A DNA stretch of 64,000 nucleotides, taken from CAZMSD01 sp964568855 (GTDB taxonomy: Bacteria; CAIWAD01). The notes below the pieces were generated by a model. It searched no databases. It was not told the DNA's origin and worked only from the letters and a program-made list of their open reading frames with translations. The position numbers were made by a program, and so were the translations under genes. This document shows, one piece after another, positions 34,169 through 42,866 of this stretch (its first letter is position 1; each line of letters opens with the position of its first letter). The DNA lies in assembly GCA_964568855.1 (NCBI GenBank), contig CAZMSD010000019.1:1-64000 (forward strand). The letters run 5' to 3'.

Positions 34169-35896
34169 TTATTCAGTGTAGAGCGTATGGGCCAGGAGAC
34201 GTGTGACATCGTCGAAGACGATGTCGAGGTCCCTTTCCGTATCGATCTCGCGCATCTTCCAGAATTGTGACACACGGGAATACAGCTCGCATCTTGCGGC
34301 GAGCTGCTCGCGGTTGAATTCCTCCCGCTTTCGGGCCAGCGACGCTTCGGGCGATACCCGCAAGTGCAGCGACAGGTCGGGCTTCGGAAACATCTTGTAA
34401 TACACGGAGCGCGGAATGCTGTCGCCCGGACCGGTCATGTTGCAGCGCACCATCAGGTCCACGATGGAGTCCGCCAGGTAGCGGTCGCAGACGACCACCC
34501 TCCCGAAAGCCAGCGGGATCTTGACGCGGAACAGGAGCTGCAGCACGAGCTCGCCCAGGGTCAGGTTGAACCATAGCCGGGAGGCCAGCGGATTCGTGAT
34601 ACGCAGTTCCGCGTGCCGGGCTGGAGTCTTCTCCGCCGTGGAATGGTCCCTGCTCGTGATACGTCCTATCAGGCCCTTGAGCAGCCAGCGTCCCAGGCGG
34701 TTGAAGGCCTGCATCAGCACCGAATTGCCCGCCCGCACCCACACGCGGCGATGCTTCAATTCCAGGGCGTCCAGAACGTAGGCGACCTGATCCAGCACGG
34801 TGGACTTCCCCGAACCGTCCACCCCGCTGACGGCGATCAGTCTTCCCCGCTGGTTGCTGATCCGCAGCAGGGCCTCCGTGTTGTCCCTCAGGAATCCGGC
34901 CAGGCCGCGCAGCGAGTCCAGCCCGCTGTTGCGAGGATTGCTGAAGATCTTGCGCAGGAACAGCCACTTGGAGAAGCACAGGCCAACGGGGGCGGGGAAC
35001 TCCCCTGTCGCGTACAGCTCGCGCGCCTTTCGCCGGAACCTGTTGGAAAACCCCCTGGAGAGGAGCACCTGCCGTGGTACGACGGATTCGCCCCAGAAGC
35101 CGTTTTCCATCCGGTAGAGCAGCTCCAGGATGAATGCGAAACCGTCCCGCCAGCCCCGCTTGGCGGTCACCTCCGCCATGTAGTCCCAGTCCAGGTCTCC
35201 CTGCGCTCTGTGTATCACATGATGAACCTTCAGCAGGTCGCCGAGTTTGAACTGGTCGTTTTCATAGATCCCGTGGGCCATGGTGGTCAGGAAGCAGTCC
35301 TCCGCCGCGGGGACGCGGATCGAAGCGTCGTCCGGCGAAACCAGCGAGCGCCGCCAGAACTCGGAGATGTCCAGGAAACACTCGACGCCCCAGCTGACTT
35401 CCTCGTGGAAATGCAGGATGTTCCGCAGCCGGCCAGACTCGAAGCGCTTGAACAGGTATTTCCAGTCTTCGCGGTATTGGCGCTGAGGAACGTAGCCCAG
35501 GGGCGACAGGAGGTTCTCCAGCCGCGAGCGCAGGCCCTTGTGCACCAGCAGGTCGAAGTTGTCGCTCTCATAGGGAAAGGGTCCGGCCGACTTGAGGAAC
35601 AGGTAGGGGATGGATTCCGCCCGGAGGATCTCGCCCACCAGCCGATGCTCTTCGCTGAAATGGGCCAGGGAGCGCCGCGCCTCCTCTCTGGCCCGGACGA
35701 ATTCCGCGCTGTCCGCGAAGGAGGGCGCCCGCCGCAATCCCTCTTCCCTGAGCGAAAGCAGCGGAATCTTGTTCCTTTTCAGCGCGCGCAGGATCTCCGG
35801 CGGCTCGACCTCGCGGTTCAGGGGACCAGGCTGGGCCCGCCAGGGAAAGGCCATCGCCAGCACGGCGGCCGTGATACCTTCGGGCTTGCTGCTCAC
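34169..35896 (-). CDS. Nucleotidyltransferase-kinase fusion, copy 1
   Basis: A 575-residue two-domain protein. The N-terminal half (about 60-330) resembles the NTP_transf_5 type nucleotidyltransferases: SIPYLFLKSAGPFPYESDNFDLLVHK provides the DxD-like acidic pair and LSPLGYVPQRQ follows. The C-terminal half is a thymidylate-kinase-like P-loop domain with LIAVSGVDGSGKST (about 352-365), VVCDRYLADSIVDLM and an R-rich lid. A second copy of this architecture is at 46307-47782. GTG at 35896 overlaps the previous stop. Substrates are unknown; the setting suggests a phospho-substituent of the polysaccharide. Confidence 0.65.
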   Translation of the reverse strand: MSSKPEGITAAVLAMAFPWRAQPGPLNREVEPPEILRALKRNKIPLLSLREEGLRRAPSFADSAEFVRAREEARRSLAHFSEEHRLVGEILRAESIPYLFLKSAGPFPYESDNFDLLVHKGLRSRLENLLSPLGYVPQRQYREDWKYLFKRFESGRLRNILHFHEEVSWGVECFLDISEFWRRSLVSPDDASIRVPAAEDCFLTTMAHGIYENDQFKLGDLLKVHHVIHRAQGDLDWDYMAEVTAKRGWRDGFAFILELLYRMENGFWGESVVPRQVLLSRGFSNRFRRKARELYATGEFPAPVGLCFSKWLFLRKIFSNPRNSGLDSLRGLAGFLRDNTEALLRISNQRGRLIAVSGVDGSGKSTVLDQVAYVLDALELKHRRVWVRAGNSVLMQAFNRLGRWLLKGLIGRITSRDHSTAEKTPARHAELRITNPLASRLWFNLTLGELVLQLLFRVKIPLAFGRVVVCDRYLADSIVDLMVRCNMTGPGDSIPRSVYYKMFPKPDLSLHLRVSPEASLARKREEFNREQLAARCELYSRVSQFWKMREIDTERDLDIVFDDVTRLLAHTLYTE

Positions 35897-36927
35897 AGCC
35901 GCTCCAGCAGGTCGGCGGCGATGGAATCCCAGGTGAAGTCCGCCACCCTGTCCGCCGGGGCGCCGAGCTCCAGCTCACCGCGGCGGGCCTGGTCGATCAG
36001 TTCCAGCAGTTGTCGCGGATCGCTTCCGTAGTGGACGCCGTCGCCCCCGGCCAGCAGCTCCGGCAGGCCTTGAAACGGCGTGGACACGACCGGGCAGTCG
36101 CAGGCCAGGGCCTCGATGATCGAGAGCGGGATTCCCACGCAGGCGAAGGGATCGCGCACCGGAAACAGGTACAGATCGCTCATGCGGTAGATCTGTGAGA
36201 CATCCTCCAGGTAGCCGCGGTGGACCGTCACACCGCGCGATTCAAGAAGCTCGGTGTATTCACGCTCCTCGGGCGTGTGTGGCGAACCGACCACGAGCAT
36301 GCTGGTGTCCGGCAGCTGCGCCACGCCGCAGAGCAGCCCGAAGTCGAGCCGCTCGCGTTTGAGATGCCCCACGTGGCTGACCAGGAAACCGTCCGCCGGG
36401 ACGCCGTGCCGCTCCCGCAGGCCGCGGTACTGCTCCTCCGTGCGTGGATTGAACTTGGCGGGATCCACTCCCACGCGCATCGCGCGCGTGCGCAGACCCA
36501 GTCCCGCGGTCAATTCTGCGGTCTCGGGGGCCAGGGCCATGACCAGGTCCGGCTGCAGCGGCCGAACCGCCAGCCGCTCGATCGTCGAATACGGCATGGG
36601 CTGGGTGGCCACGATGGCGGTCCGGGCGCCGCCGGACCAGGCCTTCAGCATCCGCAGCCGAAACAGGCTGCGCAGGGTGGCCGAAGTCCAGGGCACGTAG
36701 ATGATGCGCTCCGGCGCGAAGTCGCCGACCGTCCGGCGCACCGATCTCGACGTGTACCAGCGATTGGTTTCCACCTTGACCACGTTCAGTTCCGGGATGT
36801 CGAAACGCTCGGACATGCCGCGGACATCATGGTTCTTCCGGTACTGTAGGAGCAGGTTCAGCGCGATGTTCTTGATCCCGTCGTCAAACCTGGGCGACAG
36901 GCGCTCCGATACGACCAGTATCTTCAA
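35893..36927 (-). CDS. Glycosyltransferase family 4
   Basis: A 344-residue GT-B glycosyltransferase. The donor-binding C-terminal half has VSHVGHLKRERLDFGLL, then YRMSDLYLFPVRDPFACVGIPLSIIEALACDCPVV containing the E-x7-E motif. TTG at 36927 is proposed as the start: GGAG lies 5 bases upstream and TTGA overlaps the previous stop. The longer frame to 36978 would add 17 residues out of keeping with the family N-terminus (LKILVVSERLSP). Confidence 0.82.
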   Translation of the reverse strand: MKILVVSERLSPRFDDGIKNIALNLLLQYRKNHDVRGMSERFDIPELNVVKVETNRWYTSRSVRRTVGDFAPERIIYVPWTSATLRSLFRLRMLKAWSGGARTAIVATQPMPYSTIERLAVRPLQPDLVMALAPETAELTAGLGLRTRAMRVGVDPAKFNPRTEEQYRGLRERHGVPADGFLVSHVGHLKRERLDFGLLCGVAQLPDTSMLVVGSPHTPEEREYTELLESRGVTVHRGYLEDVSQIYRMSDLYLFPVRDPFACVGIPLSIIEALACDCPVVSTPFQGLPELLAGGDGVHYGSDPRQLLELIDQARRGELELGAPADRVADFTWDSIAADLLERL

Positions 36928-38180
36928 GTCTGCTCCAGGAAAGTTCGCATCTGCCGGGCGGTGACCTTGATGTCCCACTGCTCGCGAACCAGCCGCTGTC
37001 CGGCCGCGGCCAGCCGGAAGGCGAGTTCCGGGCTGTCCAGCAATTCCCCGCAGGCCTCCGCCTGCGCCTCAAGGTCGTGCTGTTCCGCGATCCGCCCGGT
37101 CTCACCGTCCCGGACCAGTTCGGGAATACCCGAAATCCTGGTGCTGACAACTGGTTTGCCCATGGCCAGCGCTTCCACCAGCACCGAGGGCAGGCCGTCG
37201 CTGTTGCCCGATTCCGTGACCACGCAGGGCAGGAAAAAGAGATCGGCCCGGTCGTAGTATGACTGCAGCACGTCGAAGGGCAGGCCCTCGAGAAAATGGA
37301 AATGCTCGCGCAACTCCAGTTCGTCGAGCAGGTCCATCAGGCGGGTGTATTCCTTGCGGATGTAGCGTTCCTGCGTCACGTGGCCGATCACGTCGGCGAC
37401 CACCTGGTAGCCCCGCTGCCGCAGCATGGCCACCACCTTGATCATGTCCCCGTAGCCCTTGGTGGGATCGACGCGACCGACGGCCAGGATCCTGCGCTCC
37501 CGTTCCGACGGACTCGACGCGGAATGCGGAACCTGCTTGAGGAAGCGGTCCAGGTAGATCCCCGTCCTGATCAGCCGCAGCCGCTCTCCGGGGTATTCAG
37601 GGTGGAAGCGCTTGAGGAAGGCGCGGTTGTATTCCGAGTTGACCACCACGCCCAGGGCTTCGTCCATCTTGAGTTTCAGCATCTGCTGGAAATCGTAGAT
37701 GTCGTGGGCATGAACGGTGAAGGAGAAGGGAATCCCCGACAGCCGCCCCACCACCCAGGCGGCGTAAGCCGGGAATGTTCCGAAATGGCAGTGCAGGCGC
37801 GTGATACCCGACGCGCGCATCCGGTTCGCGAAGTGGACCGCCTTGGGCAGGACCAGCAGGCACTTCAAGAGCACCAGGGGAGCGCTCAGGTTGTGCCGCA
37901 GGGTCAGGGCGAGAATGCGCCCCATGACCGCAGGCTGCAGAATGAGCCGGCCCAGCAAAGAGGCCAGCAGCTTTGGAGCCAGAAAGAAACCGCCGTAATA
38001 CACCCGCTCCCGGAAAGGCCGGGCGCGGGGATTGAGCAGGTCCTTCCTGCCGGGATACCTCAGCGAGTAGATTTCGAGGGCCGCCCCGAGGGCCTCCTGC
38101 TCGACCACCTCGTTGAGTACGAAGGTCTCCGAGAGCGCTGGAAACGCCGAAAGCAGATATGCGACGCGGCCTGCGGACAT
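36924..38180 (-). CDS. Glycosyltransferase family 4
   Basis: A 418-residue GT-B enzyme. The N-terminus AYLLSAFPALSETFVLNEV is characteristic of colanic-acid-type and related GT4 enzymes. The donor half has RILAVGRVDPTKGYGDMI and FFLPCVVTESGNSDGLPSVLVEALAMGKPVV. ATG at 38180 overlaps the gmhA stop as TGATG, so the longer frame to 38288 was rejected. It lies between a heptose gene and another glycosyltransferase. Confidence 0.88.
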   Translation of the reverse strand: MSAGRVAYLLSAFPALSETFVLNEVVEQEALGAALEIYSLRYPGRKDLLNPRARPFRERVYYGGFFLAPKLLASLLGRLILQPAVMGRILALTLRHNLSAPLVLLKCLLVLPKAVHFANRMRASGITRLHCHFGTFPAYAAWVVGRLSGIPFSFTVHAHDIYDFQQMLKLKMDEALGVVVNSEYNRAFLKRFHPEYPGERLRLIRTGIYLDRFLKQVPHSASSPSERERRILAVGRVDPTKGYGDMIKVVAMLRQRGYQVVADVIGHVTQERYIRKEYTRLMDLLDELELREHFHFLEGLPFDVLQSYYDRADLFFLPCVVTESGNSDGLPSVLVEALAMGKPVVSTRISGIPELVRDGETGRIAEQHDLEAQAEACGELLDSPELAFRLAAAGQRLVREQWDIKVTARQMRTFLEQT

Positions 38181-38761
38181 CAGACCTCGATTCCCAGCTC
38201 GGGCAGCCGCTTCATGAAGTACTGGGCGACGATGTGATGCAGAATGGTGTGGGCGCACTCTACCACGCCGTAGTCGCGGCTGGTGCACGTGATACTCGAA
38301 TCCACCATCCCCTTCAGCTTGCCGCCGCCGAAGCCGATCCAGCCCAGGCGGAGGGCCCCGGCCTCCCCGGCGACGCGCATGGCCTCGAGGATGTTGGGGC
38401 TGTTGCCGCTGGCCGTGATACCGATCGCAAGATCGTCCCGTCGCACCAGGTTCCTGAGTTGCTCGCTGAACACGTGCTCGTAGCCCATGTCGTTGGAGTA
38501 GGCCGAGAGGACCGCCATGTTGTCGTTCAGCGCGATCACGCGGAACCGCCGCAGTCCCTGCCGGGCCGTCCCCTTGCCCAGGTCGCAGGCAAAATGGGAA
38601 GCGGTGGAGGCGCTGCCGCCGTTGCCGAAAACGAAGACCTGCCGGTCCTCGAGATAAGCCTCCTCGAGCAGCTGAATCTGCCTCGCCAGCTCCGGTCCGC
38701 GCAGCTCCCGGTTAGCCTCTTCCTGGCGCTCCAGGTAGCTCCCGGCGAATTCATCAATCAT
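38180..38761 (-). CDS. gmhA: Sedoheptulose 7-phosphate isomerase GmhA
   Basis: A 193-residue SIS-domain enzyme producing D-glycero-D-manno-heptose 7-phosphate. Motifs: FVFGNGGSASTASHFACDL (about 43-61), the sugar-phosphate site GITASGNSPNILEAM, and a C-terminal helix with VVECAHTILHHIV carrying the catalytic Glu/His region. ATG at 38761 has a strong GGGAGG site. It heads the gmhA-hddA-hddC group. Confidence 0.9.
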   Translation of the reverse strand: MIDEFAGSYLERQEEANRELRGPELARQIQLLEEAYLEDRQVFVFGNGGSASTASHFACDLGKGTARQGLRRFRVIALNDNMAVLSAYSNDMGYEHVFSEQLRNLVRRDDLAIGITASGNSPNILEAMRVAGEAGALRLGWIGFGGGKLKGMVDSSITCTSRDYGVVECAHTILHHIVAQYFMKRLPELGIEV

Positions 38762-38793
38762 TGATCCTCCCTTGGCCGATGAACGGTCGATCC

Positions 38794-39765
38794 TCAGCGG
38801 TGCACGTAGATGATCTTGCTGCCCTGGGGCTCGAAGCCGAAGTCGAGCTCGCGCAGGGGCAGGGCCCGGCGCACGTCCTGTTGTCGCTGGGGTTCGACGT
38901 ACATCAGGAGAAACCCCCCGCCTCCGGCGCCCAGCAGCTTGCCGCCCAGGGCTCCCGCCTGCCGGGCCTCCCGGTACAGCCGGTCGACCTCCGGATTAGA
39001 GATCCCCCCGGTCAGTCCGGCCTTCAGCTCCCAGGCATCGTGCAAAAGGGAGCCGAAGCGGTTCAGCTCCCGGCCCTCGATCAGGATCTCCGCCAGCCGA
39101 TCCACCTGGGCGCTCATCCTCTTCAGGACCTCCGTCTTATCCGCCGTCTCCCTGCTCTGCCGGGCCAGGATCTTCGAGGCGCTGCGGGTCTGCCCGGTGA
39201 AGAACATCAGCAGGTGATCCTCGAGTGCGTCCAGCGTCTCCTGTGATACAATCACGGGATCGGTGAACACGCTGTGGTCGCGGTTGAAACGGATCGTGTT
39301 CAGCCCGCCGTAAGCCGCCGCGTACTGGTCCTGGCGACCAATGGGTTCTCCGAGGATCTCGATCTCGATTTCGCAGGCCTGGCGCGCCAGCTCCTCGGCG
39401 CTCATGTGCCGACCCTTCCAGGCCCACAGTGCATGCAAAAGGCCCACGGTGAAGCTGGAAGAGCTGCCCATGCCTGAACCCGCCGGCAGGTCCGCCATCG
39501 AGGTGATTTCCAGCCCCTTTCCCAGTTCGGTGTACTCCAGGGCGGCGCGGACGATGGGATGCTCGATATCCTCGACGCGGTCGACGATCTCCGTCTTGCG
39601 GTAGCTGATGCGGATCGAATCGTCGAAGCGGCGATTCACCGTGATGAACATGTACTTGTCCACGGTCGTGGAGAGCACCGCTCCCGGATGCAGGGTGTAG
39701 AAGGCCGGCAGGTCGGAGCCCCCGCCGACGAAGCTAACGCGGAACGGGGTCCGGGAAATAATCAT
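38794..39765 (-). CDS. hddA: D-glycero-D-manno-heptose 7-phosphate kinase (HddA-like)
   Basis: A 323-residue GHMP-family kinase. It has RTPFRVSFVGGGSDLPAF at the N-terminus, the ATP loop LPAGSGMGSSSSFTVGLL (about 90-107) and the third motif GGKLLGAGGGGFLLMY. The N-terminal SFVGGGSDLP phrase is typical of the heptose/fucose kinase subgroup, and neighbouring gmhA and hddC support heptose. It overlaps the hddC end by 32 bases. Confidence 0.88.
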   Translation of the reverse strand: MIISRTPFRVSFVGGGSDLPAFYTLHPGAVLSTTVDKYMFITVNRRFDDSIRISYRKTEIVDRVEDIEHPIVRAALEYTELGKGLEITSMADLPAGSGMGSSSSFTVGLLHALWAWKGRHMSAEELARQACEIEIEILGEPIGRQDQYAAAYGGLNTIRFNRDHSVFTDPVIVSQETLDALEDHLLMFFTGQTRSASKILARQSRETADKTEVLKRMSAQVDRLAEILIEGRELNRFGSLLHDAWELKAGLTGGISNPEVDRLYREARQAGALGGKLLGAGGGGFLLMYVEPQRQQDVRRALPLRELDFGFEPQGSKIIYVHR

Positions 39766-40525
39766 CGATCACCTCTTCGAATGCCGCCAGGCGCTCCGGC
39801 GTGCCGATGTCGTAGAAGCGCTGCCTGGTGGTCTGCACCGCCAGCGCGCCCGTCTCGATCAAGCGGGGAAACACTTCCCGCTCCAACGAGAACTGCTCTG
39901 CGCTCGGAAACAGGGACAGGACGCTCCGGCGGAAAGCCAGCACGCCGGCCTCCACGTGCGTCAGGTCCGGGTCCCCCTGCTCCTTGGCATAGCGGGCGAC
40001 GAAGCGCCCCTCACCGTCGAGGGCCACGTTGCTGGGCACGGAAGTGTCCTGGATCCGGTTGTCGTAGGCCACCAGCAGGCCCTTGGCTCCACTATCGGCA
40101 AGACGTTCAGCCGTCTTGCATAGGTCGATGGGCAGGAAGGAATCGCCGTAGATGACCAGGAAGGCGGACTCCAGCCGATCCCGGGCCAGCTTGAGCGCGC
40201 CTCCCGTGCCCAGGGGGCGCGGCTCCTGTGAATACTCGAGCTGCATGCCGAGTCCGGATCCGTCGCCGAAGCGCTGCTCCACCTGCTCGCCCAGGTAACC
40301 GGTCAGCAGCAGCACCTGTCTGAGGCCCAGCCGCCGCAGCCAGCGCAGCTGGTACTCCAGGTAGGGACGCCCGCGGACCGGAATCAGCGGCTTGGGTGTA
40401 TCACGCGTCAACAGGCCGAGCCGGGTTCCGAGTCCCCCCGCCAGGATCACCGCCTGGACGGCACTCGTTTCTCCCGCAGCGTCGAGCGCCGTGGCCCGGG
40501 AATCGTCACCGGAACCGGCAGTCAT
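39734..40525 (-). CDS. hddC: Heptose-1-phosphate nucleotidyltransferase (HddC-like)
   Basis: A 263-residue nucleotidyltransferase. Its signature is AVILAGGLGTRLGLLTRDTPKPLI with the catalytic Lys, followed by GRPYLEYQLRWL and the metal-binding VIYGDSFLPIDL. In this operon it most likely makes GDP-D-glycero-D-manno-heptose. The true start may be near residue 24 (VQAVILAGG), since the first 23 residues are low complexity; the ATGA overlap with the epimerase stop favours 40525. Confidence 0.82.
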   Translation of the reverse strand: MTAGSGDDSRATALDAAGETSAVQAVILAGGLGTRLGLLTRDTPKPLIPVRGRPYLEYQLRWLRRLGLRQVLLLTGYLGEQVEQRFGDGSGLGMQLEYSQEPRPLGTGGALKLARDRLESAFLVIYGDSFLPIDLCKTAERLADSGAKGLLVAYDNRIQDTSVPSNVALDGEGRFVARYAKEQGDPDLTHVEAGVLAFRRSVLSLFPSAEQFSLEREVFPRLIETGALAVQTTRQRFYDIGTPERLAAFEEVIDDYFPDPVPR

Positions 40526-41481
40526 TCCGCCGTTTCCTCCAGGTGCGGCTGCGAAAGCAACTCCCTGGCCGCCCTGCGCACGGCCTCGTCCGAATTCAGG
40601 CCGGCTCGCCAGCCCAGGCGATTCATCCGGGCGGGATCCAGGCGCACCTGGGCCACGTCCCCCTGCCAGCCACGGGCACCGCCGGTGTACTCCAGGACCG
40701 CGCCCTCAAGCCCCATCTCCTCGAGCAGGATCTCTGCGATCCGCGTCACGGAAGTGGCCCCGTCGCAGGCCAGGTTGAAGCAGTTGACTTCCTCGTCGCC
40801 GTGTTCGAAGCCGTAGAGCATGGCGTCCACGCACTCGCCCACTTCGATATAGGGCTTGGCCTGCCGCCCGTCGCCGAGAACCCGCAGCCGGCCCGGATCG
40901 CGCCTCAATCGGCGGATGAAATCCACCAGCGCGCCGTGGGTGCCGTTGCGGCCTACGATGTTGGCGAAACGGTAGATCCAGGACTGCAGGCCGAAATTGT
41001 GGCAGAAAGCCGTGATCAGGCCCTCGCAGGCCAGCTTGGAAGCCCCGTAGAGGCTGATGGGATGCAGGGGACCGTAATCCTCCGGCGTGGGCAGGACGGT
41101 GGCCTCGCCGTAGATCGCGGAGGTCGACGCGAAGACTATCTTTTGGATCCCCAGCAGACGCATCGATTCAAGGACGTTCCAGGTGACCTGGGTTCCCTGT
41201 TTGAGGTCCCAGTCGGTATGCCGCGCCCCGTGGCTGATGTCGGAATTGGCCGCCATGTGGAACACCGCGTCGTGGCCCTGCATGGCCAACTGCAGGCCTT
41301 CGCGATCCAGCAGGTCCGCTTCGATGAATGTGCAGGCGCCCTGGTCGATCAGCGGCTCGAGGAACTCCCGGCGGCCCAGGCTCAGGTTGTCGAAAGCCGT
41401 CACCCGGTGCCCGTTCCCCACCAGCCGCTCCGCCAGGTTGGATGGAATAAAACCGGCGCCGCCGGTGATGAAGACCTTCAT
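40522..41481 (-). CDS. NAD-dependent sugar epimerase/dehydratase
   Basis: A 319-residue extended SDR. Rossmann motif TGGAGFIPSNLAERLVG has Pro where most relatives have the third Gly, a variant seen in some nucleotide-sugar epimerases. The catalytic residues are ASTSAIYG and YGASK. GDGRQAKPYIEVGECVDAML follows. It could modify the GDP-heptose or another sugar nucleotide. ATG at 41481 has an AGGAG site. Confidence 0.85.
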   Translation of the reverse strand: MKVFITGGAGFIPSNLAERLVGNGHRVTAFDNLSLGRREFLEPLIDQGACTFIEADLLDREGLQLAMQGHDAVFHMAANSDISHGARHTDWDLKQGTQVTWNVLESMRLLGIQKIVFASTSAIYGEATVLPTPEDYGPLHPISLYGASKLACEGLITAFCHNFGLQSWIYRFANIVGRNGTHGALVDFIRRLRRDPGRLRVLGDGRQAKPYIEVGECVDAMLYGFEHGDEEVNCFNLACDGATSVTRIAEILLEEMGLEGAVLEYTGGARGWQGDVAQVRLDPARMNRLGWRAGLNSDEAVRRAARELLSQPHLEETAE

Positions 41482-41555
41482 GTGCGCTCCTTTTCTCGCA
41501 GCCCTGGGCCCGCTGCACTCTCTTCCGAAAGCAACGTACCGGTTTCAGGGAGAGA

Positions 41556-42686
41556 TCAGTTCAACAAGGAAAGATAAGCATCTTCGTATTCCGCCACCAT
41601 TCTGGCTATGGAGAAGCGCTCGCGGGCCCGGCGGCGTCCATTGCGGCCAATTTCCCGCAATTGATCCGGATCGTTGAGCAGCTGTGCGATGCGGTCCGCC
41701 AGCGCCGCCTGATCGCGAAGCGGCGTGAGATAGCCGCTTCGCCCGTCCTCGATGATCTCGTCGTTGCCGGAGGCCTGCGTGGCGACAACGGGGACGCCCA
41801 GGCAGGCGGCTTCCATCAGCACGTTGGACAGGCCCTCGTAGACCGAGCTGAGACAGAACACCGTCGCCAGGGACATCAACTCCGGAAGATCGTCGCGGAC
41901 TCCCAGGAAATGAAAGCGCTCGTCCAGCGACGTCTTCGCGACCAGGGCTTCCAACGCGCCGCGCAGGGGACCGTCGCCCGCCAGCAGGAAATGCAGATCG
42001 CCGAAATCCCCGGCCAGGCGGGCGCAGGCGCCGATGTAATCCTCCTGTCGCTTCTGCGGAATCAGCCGGCCCGCGCTGAGCAGCACCCGGGAAGTCTCCG
42101 GAATGCGCAGTTCATGGCGCAGGGCCCGCAACCGGACCTCGCCCGGAGGATCGACGAATTCAAGCCCGTTGTGGATCACCCGTACGCGGTCGGTAGCAAA
42201 ACCCATTTCCCGGCGCGCCCAGGTCGCGCTGTCCCCGGAATTGCAGATCAGCAGATCGGTCCGGCGGGCGAGGAAGCGATCCAGCATCTTCTGCCAGGAG
42301 CGGCGCGTTGGATCCATCACGCGTTCCGCGGCTACACGCTTCAGGTCGCCCAGGCCCAGGGCGGCCAGACGCCCGTAGGAATTGCCCTCCCACATCCAGG
42401 TGTGCAGCAGATGAGGCCGCAGGCGCCGAACGATTCCACGCACCGTGGCGAGTCGCCAAATATCCCAGGAGCCCCGGCGCCGCAGCTCCAGCACTTCTAT
42501 TCCTTCGTCGATAAGACGGTCGCGCCAGTAGCCGCCCTCGGAGAGACAGAGCACGCGCACGGCCCAGCGGCTGCGATCCAATCCGCTGGACAGCAGATGG
42601 AGCTGCCTTTCGGCGCCGCCCTTGTGCAGCTGCCCGATGATGTGCAGCAGGCGCAGGCGATGATCGGTGGTGGAGCAGGTCTTCAC
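41556..42686 (-). CDS. Glycosyltransferase family 4
   Basis: A 376-residue GT-B enzyme. The N-terminus RLLHIIGQLHKGGAERQLHLL is the acceptor-side loop typical of GT4. The donor half has VLLSAGRLIPQKRQEDYI and STVFCLSSVYEGLSNVLMEAACLGVPVV (E-x7-E). GTG at 42686. It is the first gene of the long minus-strand polysaccharide run and faces a methyltransferase gene across a 180-base divergent region. Confidence 0.9.
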   Translation of the reverse strand: MKTCSTTDHRLRLLHIIGQLHKGGAERQLHLLSSGLDRSRWAVRVLCLSEGGYWRDRLIDEGIEVLELRRRGSWDIWRLATVRGIVRRLRPHLLHTWMWEGNSYGRLAALGLGDLKRVAAERVMDPTRRSWQKMLDRFLARRTDLLICNSGDSATWARREMGFATDRVRVIHNGLEFVDPPGEVRLRALRHELRIPETSRVLLSAGRLIPQKRQEDYIGACARLAGDFGDLHFLLAGDGPLRGALEALVAKTSLDERFHFLGVRDDLPELMSLATVFCLSSVYEGLSNVLMEAACLGVPVVATQASGNDEIIEDGRSGYLTPLRDQAALADRIAQLLNDPDQLREIGRNGRRRARERFSIARMVAEYEDAYLSLLN

Positions 42687-42866
42687 TTGCGGCTAATCTC
42701 GTAAACCGGTGCTGCCTGGACAAAGCGCTTAGGTCGCCATGCGGGTCGATCCCGGATCTTCGAGCGGCTGCGCGGCAAAAAAATGTTCCTCCCAACGCGT
42801 AGGAGGTCGGAAGCTACAATGATAAACTATCCGAAATCTAGTATCCACTGCTGAGGAAATGGACTG
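42687..42866. promoter_or_regulatory. Divergent promoter region between polysaccharide transcripts
   Basis: This 180-base gap separates the minus-strand sugar operon from the plus-strand export half. CCTCC/GGAGG (about 42789-42805) can form a hairpin, and TACAAT at 42815-42820 is a plausible plus-strand -10 box. AGGA at 42854 lies at suitable distance from the GTG start at 42867. No operator can be named. Confidence 0.35.
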
